Of a DNA stretch of 64,000 nucleotides, positions 57,336-64,000 are shown piece after piece. The notes beneath the pieces were generated by a model that was not told the origin of the DNA, ran no database searches, and worked only from the letters and a program-made list of their open reading frames with translations. The translations under genes and the position numbers were made by a program. Every line of letters starts with the position of its first letter. Positions within the stretch are counted from its first letter, which is position 1. Source of the stretch: Symbiodinium natans (Eukaryota > Sar > Dinophyceae > Suessiales > Symbiodiniaceae); the NCBI GenBank assembly GCA_905221605.1, contig CAJNDS010002178.1, forward strand, positions 10,001 to 74,000, in the 5' to 3' direction.

Positions 57336-58640
57336 AGGGAGTTAGGCACCCAGGGCACGATTCAAGGAGCATTTTGGGTTAAGGGCTCTGGGCCTTTGGG
57401 TTCAAAAAGGGCCTGAATAATTAGAATAGGGTTTTGGGGGGTTATTATCGTATAAGTATCAAGGGGCCCTAAGGGAAGACTATTAGTAATTATTCCGACC
57501 CCTATCTTAGGCTTCTCTAGAATTGAGAGGCTGCAGAGCACGGACTAGGGTCTAGGGTTCCAAGGCCCTAAACCCCTAAACCCCTAAACCCCTAAACCCC
57601 TAAACCCCTAAACCCCTAAACCCCTAAACCCCTAAACCCCTAAACCCCTAAACCCCTAAACCCTAAACCCTAAACCCGTAACCCTAAACCCTTAAGTTTG
57701 AGGGTTTAGGGCTTGGGGCTAAATAGAAACATGAGGGGCAGAAATAATTAGGGCTTGGGCTTGACCCCTGAACCCTAAACGATGAAGCCCTCAACCCCGA
57801 AAGCCCCTCGTTCTTAGTAGGGAATGGGGAATGAGGTACTTAAAGAGCATGTACAAGGAGGTATAGGGTACCTCATTCCAAAACCCTAAACCCTCAACCC
57901 TAAACCCTAAACCCTAAACCCTGAACCTCCGAAAGCTGAACAGGCCGAGCCTTCCAGTAGGGTCGTCCAGCTACGCCCAAGGACCGACTGTTGAGGGCGG
58001 CCATAGAGCTCTGCAAAGCCTCGAAGGACAGGTTTAGGGCTTAGGGGTTTAGGGTTTAGGGTTTAGGGTCTAGGGTTTAGGGGTTCGGGGTTGAGGGGTT
58101 TAGGGTCGAGGGGTTTTGGGGTTGAGGGGTTTTAGGGTTTTGGGCTTGGAGTTTATGGGTTTGGGGCTTATGGTTTTGCATTTAGGGGGGGGGGGGGGGG
58201 GGGGGGGTGAGGAGGGCGGTTTAGGGTTTCGGGTGCAGGGCTTAGGGCTCCTATATAAACGCTTAGTCCCTTCCTAGATGCTGCAGGAAGAAAGCTTGTC
58301 GGCTGCGTCTTCCAGGGCGAACAAGGCTAACCTTTGGGCTCTTCAGGGGGCGTAAGGCTACAGGTTACCTACTCAGCACATAAGAAGGCCCGAAGTTTTG
58401 TAGGGTTTGGGCGGTTTGGGCAGTTTAGTGTTTAAGTTTAGGGTTTAAGGTTTAGGGTGTATATAGGGTTTAGGATTTAGGGGTTGGGGGCTTAGGGTTT
58501 GGGGTTTAGGGTTTGGGGTTTAGGGTTTAGGGTTTAGGGGTCTAGAACGCCGTCTTTGAGTCGCCTCTAGATAGAACCTGACACCTGACGTCCGAGATTG
58601 ATGGTACTACTGAACCACTTTGTAGGGTTTAGGGTTTAGG
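57336..58640. repeat. Mixed linkers and short variant arrays
   Basis: CCCCTAAA 8-mers (57567-57662, inverted relative to the previous array), CCCTAAA (57878-57925), degenerate TTTAGGG (58030-58180), a G homopolymer of about 24 (58186-58207), and 58440-58540 degenerate units. No gene is seen. Confidence 0.75.
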
Positions 58641-58710
58641 GTTTAGGGCTTAGGGCTTGGGGCTTAGGGCTTAGGGCTTAGGGCTTAGGGCTTAGGGCTT
58701 AGGGCTTAGG
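58641..58710 (+). repeat. GGGCTTA array
   Basis: About nine GGGCTTA units, the same variant as at 11988-12065. Confidence 0.93.
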
Positions 58711-59029
58711 ATAACTGTACTTATAACCCACGTATAAGCCCCTTAAGTGCCCTACTATTGTTACAAGTACAATTTGCCTAAGAACCCTCAAAAATGAAAG
58801 CATACTCTTCAATAAACGGATAATATACGAGGATTTCCATGTTCTGTTTTTTGGAGGCCCCTTAAGCAAGTAGTAGCTCAGGGCCTAAACCCATTTAAAG
58901 TCCGCAGCCTGGCAAGATCATCGAACCCTACGTGTACCCCTAAGCCCTAAACCCTAAAAACTAAACCATAAACCCTAAACCCTAAACCCTGAACCCTGAA
59001 CCCTAAACCCTAAACCCCCCAACCTTGAA
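58711..59029. other. Unique linker
   Basis: AT-richer linker followed by CCCTAAA/CCCTGAA units (58940-59010). No gene is seen. Confidence 0.6.
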
Positions 59030-59560
59030 CCCTAAAAACCCTAAAAACACTTAAAACCCTACCCCAAAAACCCTAAAAACCCTAAAAGCCCTAAAAGCCC
59101 TAAAAGCCCCAAAAACCCTAAAAACCCTAAAAACCCTAAAAACCCTAAAAACCCTAAAAACCCTAAAAACCCTAAGACCCCTAAAAACCCTAAAAACCCT
59201 AAAAACCCTAAAAACCCTAAAAACCCTAAAACCCCTAAAACCCCTAAAAACCCTAAAAACCCCTAAAAACCCCTAAACCCTAAAACCCCTAAAAACCCTA
59301 AAAACCCCTAAAAACCCTAAAACCCCTAAAAACCCTAAAAACCCTAAAAACCCTAAAAACCCCTAAAAACCCCTAAAAGCCCTAAAACCCCCTAAAACCC
59401 CCTAAAAACCCTAAAAACCCTAAAAACCCTAACAACCCTAAAAGCCCTAAAAACCCCAAAAACCCTAAAAACCCTAAAAACCCTAAAAACCCTAAAAACC
59501 CTAAAAACCCTAAGAACCCTAAAAACCCTAAAAACCCAAAACCCAAAACCCTAAACCCTA
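59030..59560 (-). repeat. CCCTAAAA 8-mer array
   Basis: About 60 units of CCCTAAAA (TTTTAGGG on the other strand), with CCCCTAAA and CCCTAAAAG variants. The Phe/Leu/Gly-rich frame on the minus strand is a product of the repeat. Confidence 0.94.
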
Positions 59561-59662
59561 AACAAAGAAGCCTTTGGATGCCCCCACGATGGGTGCCGTG
59601 GGCAGCAGGGGATCCAGGAGCAGCGCGGGTTGCTCCGAGTCGGAAAGCCGATGGCCTCACGG

Positions 59663-60235
59663 GTTTAGGTTTTAGGGTTTAGGGTTTAGGGTTTAGGGTT
59701 TAGGGTTTAGGGTTTAGGGTTTAGGGTTTAGGGTTTAGGGTTTAGGGTTTAGGGTTTAGGGTTTAGGGTTTAGGGTTTAGGGTTTAGGGTTTAGGGCTCA
59801 GGGTTTAGGGTTTAGGGCTTAGGGTTTTAGGGTTTGGGTTTTAAGGTTTGGTTTTAGGGTTTTAGGGTTTGTAGGGTTTAGGGCTCAGGGGTTTTAGGGT
59901 TTTAGGGTTTTAGGGTTTTAGGGTTTTAGGGTTTTTAGGGTTTTAGGGTTTTGGTTTTAGGGTTTTAGGTTTTTTTTAGGGTTTTAGGGTTTAGGGTTTA
60001 GGGTTTTAGGGTTTAGAGGTTTTAGGGTTTTAGGGTTTTTAGGGTTTTAGGGTTTTAGGGTTTTAGGGTTTTAGGGTTTTAGGGTTTTAGGGTTTTAGGG
60101 TTTTAGGGTTTTAGGGTTTTAGGGTTTTAGGGTTTTAGGGTTTAGTGTTTAGGGTTTTAGGGTTTTAGGGTTTAGGGTTTTAGGGTTTTAGGGTTTTAGG
60201 GTTTTTGGGTTTTTGGGTTTTAGGGCTTTAGGAAC
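59663..60235 (+). repeat. TTTAGGG array followed by a TTTTAGGG array
   Basis: TTTAGGG at 59663-59797, then from about 59885 to 60215 the 8-mer TTTTAGGG with TTTTTAGGG variants. It is opposite in orientation to the 59030-59560 array and shares its 8-base period, so the pair forms a large inverted arrangement around about 59610. Confidence 0.94.
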
Positions 60236-61426
60236 TTTAGGGTTTTGGTTTAGGGCTTAGGGTTAAGGGTCTAGGGTAGGGTTTTAGTTCGGGTTTAGGG
60301 TTTAGGGTTTAGTGTTTAGGTTCAGGGATAATTGGCATGTAGGGTTAGGGCATGGGATTCTTTTTTTCCTTTGGGCGCTGCCTATCCCGAACAAACGTTA
60401 AGGGCTCCAATACCCGAAGACTGGTTGATTGCCCTGAACGCGAAGTACCGGGCACTCTGATACCGTCTCAGGAGTTTCCCCTAGTTCAGGGGCATTGGTT
60501 GGGATGTTCCCCCTTGTACTAACAGTCCTTAACAGGGCCGACTAGGGATGATAATAATAGGGGGTACTAGAATCCCTAAACCCTAAACCCTAAACCCTAA
60601 ACCCTAAACCCTAAACCCTAAACCCTAATCCTAATCCCGATTAAGGACTGTGAGTGACAGGGGGAACAGAAAAAAGGTATTGGAGTCTCTGGGCTCTTGC
60701 TGGAAGGTTGATGAGGGGCCCATTCTGGCTTGCGTGGCTCCTTTGGGGTTTTTACGTCCGCCAGGCGCAAACCCTAAACCCTAAACCCTAAACGCTAAAC
60801 ATCTCTGAGGGGTTCCGTTTTTTGAGGGGGGGATTTCCCTTGGCATCTTCTGGGTCAACGCCTTTGAGGTGATGTGGGGGTTCAGGGTTCAGGGTTCAGG
60901 GTTCAGGGTTCAGGGTTCAGGGTTCAGGGTTCAGGGTTTAGGGTTTACGGTTTGGGATTTAGGGTTTAGGGTTTAGGCCGTGCCAGAAGGTTTGTAGTAA
61001 CCAAACGTGAGTCGAAGTGTACCTGAGGGCCTTGCAGGGGTTTGAGGCCTAAAACCCGGAACTCAAGGAACAACCCTTATTGTAAGGGACCTTAGGGGTA
61101 ATGTAGGGGCTCATTGGGGGCTACATAGGTGTACAGGGACTATACAAGCCATATATAAGGGTTATATAGGGGAGGGAAGAAGATTCGGGGTCCCGTCTTA
61201 GGGGTCCCTCCTCATATTCCTTGATGACCCCGAAACTTGCGCCTAAATGCCGGTAGCTCGCGAGAAGCATCTCCTGCGGGGTGGCTTCGAGACCCCACAC
61301 CCTATAGTCTACACCTTTCTATACCCAAACCCTGTGCCCTGCACCCTAAACCCTAAACCCTAAACCCTGCACCCTAGACCCTAAAGCCTAAAGCCGAAGC
61401 CCCATACCCCAAGAAGGCTTCCAGAG
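60236..61426. other. Gene-free linkers with short arrays
   Basis: CCCTAAA at 60573-60630, a TTCAGGG array of about eight units (60879-60938), a dispersed repeat related to 17480-17700 and 35470-35600 (about 61080-61230), and CCCTAAA/CCCTGCA units (61340-61380). No gene is seen. Confidence 0.7.
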
Positions 61427-61490
61427 AGAGAGAGGGAGAGAGAGAGAGAGGGAGAGAGAGAGGGAGAGAGTGAGAGAGTGACGGAGAGGG
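61427..61490. repeat. GA-rich microsatellite
   Basis: GAGAGAGG-type units with regular interruptions. Confidence 0.95.
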
Positions 61491-62221
61491 AGAGGCCTTA
61501 CACTGCGGGCCCTGCGGGCCAGGTATCCCTGTAAGGGTGGGGTTAAGTTCCTTTCTACAGGGCTAGGGTTCAGAATTCAGAACCTTGAGTGATTGAGCAA
61601 TGTAAGGAACCGCGCTCCCAAACGTTCAGGGTTTAGGGCTTAGGGCTTAGGGTTTAGGGTGTAGGGTTTAGGGTTTAGGGCTTCGGGTAGGTATCAACTA
61701 TACCTGTTCCCCTGGGTAGCTAGCAGCGTCAGCGCTATAAGTCAGGTAACTGTAGACTTCAAGCCTTGCACTGCCCTAAGCCCGAAACCCGAAACCCTAA
61801 ACCCTAAACCCCAAACCATAGACTCCCTAAACCCTTTCACAGACCGCCCTCGTGGCAAGGAGGCTTCCCCTGAACAGTTGACATGGGATTAGGACCGCCG
61901 GCATGCTTCAGGGTTCGGATGACAAGGGTTTAGGGTTTCGCGTTTAGGGTTTAGGTTTAGGATTTACGGTTTCGGGTTTAGGGTGTAGTGTTTAGAGGTG
62001 TAGGCTTTGGGTTTCGGCTTTGGGGTTTTAGGCTTGGGTTGAAAGTATCTAGTTCATGGTTGGAATAATACTAGAAGAGGGATGGCCCGAAAGCATCGAT
62101 TTGCCGTGCGTTGACTCCATGCACTTGATTCTTTGTAATCGAACTGTATGCACTTGGAGAAATGTATGCCCTTACATGGTTGCATAGTCACTTGTACACT
62201 GCACTTGTATGCACTGGAACC
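61491..62221. other. Gene-free linker with inverted dispersed copies
   Basis: Contains inverted copies of segments from 37928-38030 (here about 61690-61775) and 36798-36880 (here about 61840-61925), and a short stretch with repeated GCACTTG/TGCACTTG (62100-62220). No gene is seen. Confidence 0.65.
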
Positions 62222-62257
62222 GCATGGCATTCAAGTGTGTGGAGTTGAATGCCATGC
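62222..62257. repeat. Perfect 13-base hairpin
   Basis: GCATGGCATTCAA (62222-62234) and its complement TTGAATGCCATGC (62245-62257) with a 10-base loop. It lies at the boundary to the 42-bp repeat array. Confidence 0.8.
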
Positions 62258-62457
62258 ACTTGTGGTCAACTCTGTAGACTTTTCATCGGCGTTGAAGACA
62301 ACGCCGAGCTCCAGCGGCCGGTCGCGGCACGCACCTGCGCCGGTGCAAGGAAAGAAGCAGAAACCACACAAGCACGAGTCTGAGCGCAGGACTGGTTGCC
62401 TTCCCTCCAAATCGAGATCACTTTTTTCCCGCTCCACTGCATGGCTGATATTTGTCA
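62258..62457. other. Linker before the 42-bp repeat array
   Basis: Unique sequence. On the minus strand an open frame continues from the repeats into a Cys-rich stretch (SCLCGFCFFPCTGAGAC). No domain is recognised. Confidence 0.4.
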
Positions 62458-63480
62458 TGGTTTTGGAAACAGCGAATTCGGGGACCATGGTTTTCGCGAT
62501 GGTTTTGGAAACAGCTAATTCGAGTACCATGGTTTTCGCGATGGTTTTGGACACAGCGAATTCGGGGACCATGGTGTTTGCGATGGTTTTGGAAACAGCA
62601 ACTTCGGGAACCATGGTTTTCGCAATGGTTTTGGAAGCGAATTCGAACACACCGTCCCCAAGTTGTTTGCGAGGATTTCGAAGCTCCACAATTCCGCGCC
62701 CACGCTATTTGCGAGGATTTCGAAGCCCCACAGGATTTCGAAGCCCCAGAATTCCGCGCCCACGTTATTTGCCAGGATTTCGAAGCCCCACAGTTCCGCG
62801 CCCACGTTATTTGCGAGGGTTTCGAAGCCCCACAGTTCCGCGCCCACGTTATTTGCGAGGGTTTCGAAGCCCCAGAATTCCGCGCCCACGTTATTTGCTA
62901 GGTTTTCAAAGCCCCAGAATTCCGCGCCCATGTTATTTGCGGTGTTTTCATGCGCCCAGATGTCCGTTACCATGCTCTTTGTGGTGTTTTCATGCGCCCA
63001 GATGTCCGTTACCATGCTATTTGGTTTTGGAAACAGCAACTTCGGGGACCATGGTTTTCGCAATGGTTTTGGAAGCGAATTCGAACACACCGTCCCCAAG
63101 TTGTTTGCGAGGAGTTCGGAGCTCCACAATTCCGCGCCCACGTTATTTGCGAGGATTTCGAAGCCCCACAGTTCCGCGCCCACGTTATTTGCGAGGGTTT
63201 CGAAGCCCCAGAATTCCGCGCCCGCGTCATTTGCGAGGATTTCGAAGGCCCACAGTTCCGCGCCCACGTTATTTGCGAGGGTTTCGAAGCCCCAGAATTC
63301 CGCGCCCACGTTATTTGCTAGGTTTTCAAAGCCCCAGAATTCCGCGCCCACGTTATTTGCTAGGTTTTCAAAGCCCCAGAATTCCGCGCCCATGTTATTT
63401 GCGGTGTTTTCACGCGCCCAGATGTCCGTTACCATGCTCTTTGCGGTGTTTTCATGCGCCCAGATGTCCGTTACCATGCT
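62458..63480. repeat. 42-bp tandem repeat array, three families
   Basis: About 24 units, all 42 bases long. Family A contains TTTGCGAGGATTTCGAAG and CGCGCCCACGTTA. Family B contains GATGGTTTTGGAAACAGC and ACCATGGT. Family C contains GTGTTTTCATGCGCCCAG and GTTACCATGCT. The families share phase and partial sequence, so they derive from one ancestral unit. The order B-A-C then (B)-A-C shows a larger duplication. Confidence 0.9.
62515..63477 (-). CDS. Possible repeat protein of 14-residue units (320 aa)
   Basis: The 42-bp period equals 14 codons, so frames stay open. From an ATG at 63477 the product reads repeats such as MVTDIWAHENTAKS and NNVGAEFWGFENLA, about 20 units, then changes frame meaning in the family-B part. 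A second minus-strand frame (62231-62689) reads KTIAKTMVPEFAVS repeats, and the plus strand is partly open too. No signal peptide or known repeat family is recognised. It may be a real low-complexity protein or simply an open tandem repeat. Confidence 0.35.
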   Translation of the reverse strand: MVTDIWAHENTAKSMVTDIWARENTANNMGAEFWGFENLANNVGAEFWGFENLANNVGAEFWGFETLANNVGAELWAFEILANDAGAEFWGFETLANNVGAELWGFEILANNVGAELWSSELLANNLGTVCSNSLPKPLRKPWSPKLLFPKPNSMVTDIWAHENTTKSMVTDIWAHENTANNMGAEFWGFENLANNVGAEFWGFETLANNVGAELWGFETLANNVGAELWGFEILANNVGAEFWGFEILWGFEILANSVGAELWSFEILANNLGTVCSNSLPKPLRKPWFPKLLFPKPSQTPWSPNSLCPKPSRKPWYSN

Positions 63481-63509
63481 ATTTGCGGTGGTTTCAGACG
63501 CCCAGGGTG

Positions 63510-64000
63510 TCCGCGGCGTACTACGTCTGGAGCAAGCTCCGCGTGTCCGTGGCGTACTACATTTGTACTACAAAAGTCGACTTTCCAGCCACGGAAGCTC
63601 CGGGTGTCCGCGGCGTACTACGTTTGTACTACAAAAGTCGACTTTCCAGCCACGGAAGCTCCGGGCGTCCCCGGCGTACTACATTTGTACTACAAAAGTC
63701 GACTTTCCAGCCACAGAAGCTCCGGGCGTCCCCGGCGTACTACATTTGTACTACAAAAGTCGACTTTCCTGCCACGGAAGCTCCGGGTGTCCGGGGCGTA
63801 CTACGTCTGTACTACAAAAGTCGACTTTGCAGCCACAGAAGCTCCGGGTGTCCGTGGCGTACTACATCTGTACTACAAAAGTCGACTTTCCAGCCACGGA
63901 AGCTCCGGGGGCGTCCGTGGCGTACTACATTTGTACTACAAAACTCGATTTTCCAGCCACGGAAGTCCCCGGCGTACTACGTCTGTACTACGCAAGTCGA
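63510..64000. repeat. 61-bp satellite, continuing beyond the window
   Basis: About eight copies of a 61-base unit containing GGCGTACTAC, TTTGTACTACAAAAGTCGAC and CCAGCCACGGAAGCTCCG. Units differ at a few positions (one has a 2-base insertion near 63910). The array reaches the window end. Confidence 0.94.

Noticed and set aside
59382-59660. Minus-strand frame rich in FLGFLGFLG
   Set aside because: A direct translation of the CCCTAAAA array.
1-64000. CRISPR arrays, rRNA genes and bacterial-type operons
   Set aside because: The many short tandem repeats lack the repeat-spacer pattern of CRISPR. No rRNA-like conserved stretch was recognised. The overlapping ORFs belong to retroelements in a eukaryotic setting.

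Overview
The window looks like nuclear DNA from a dinoflagellate, most likely a Symbiodiniaceae-type alga. The reasons are Arabidopsis-type TTTAGGG telomere-like repeats in both orientations across nearly the whole 64 kb, Ty1/copia-type retroelements whose Gag proteins carry CCCH zinc fingers, stretches resembling the dinoflagellate spliced leader inside two LTRs, an RCC1-repeat protein gene, and very low gene density. This assignment is inferred from sequence character, not from a database match.

Layout. 327-9176 (minus) is LTR element E1. It has 287/290-bp LTRs, a primer binding site, a polypurine tract and a 5-bp target duplication, but no reverse transcriptase. Its interior is a chain of overlapping ORFs encoding RNA-biology domains (WW, S1-like, PABC/MLLE-like, SAM-like, six CCCH fingers). 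9177-18403 is gene-poor and built from telomere-repeat arrays, sequence variants of them, and a large inverted repeat at 15421-16315. 18404-20199 and 32149-33095 are the two halves of an AT-rich, decayed Polinton/virus-like island (DDE integrase and GIY-YIG nuclease relics). The island is split by E3 (20200-32143, minus), an 11.9-kb copia-type element with an extra upstream ORF that ends in a HAD-like domain. 33607-34902 (minus) is an RCC1-repeat protein gene. 34903-47700 is repeats: telomere variants, a C/A-rich block, roughly 650-bp tandem units that decay into a 100-N gap, and G-rich runs. 47705-56736 (plus) is E2, a young copia-type element with identical 275-bp LTRs, a CCTAC target duplication, and a gag-pro-pol frame broken by one in-frame TAG. 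56742-62220 is again telomere-variant arrays. 62231-63480 is a 42-bp repeat array with long open frames, and 63510 to the end is a 61-bp satellite.

How it fits together. E1 and E2 share the same primer binding site, complementary to the initiator tRNA-Met anticodon arm, and the same 5-bp target duplication length. E1 could therefore be mobilised in trans by an E2-like element while carrying its own RNA-binding and possibly translation-interacting proteins. E1 and E3 both carry a piece matching the 3' end of the dinoflagellate spliced leader in their LTRs, which suggests a link to trans-splicing. E1 is the best candidate here for an undescribed system.

Limits. All domain calls are by eye. Repeat boundaries are approximate to a few bases unless an exact junction is stated. 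Sequence around 42830-43648 looks low quality.
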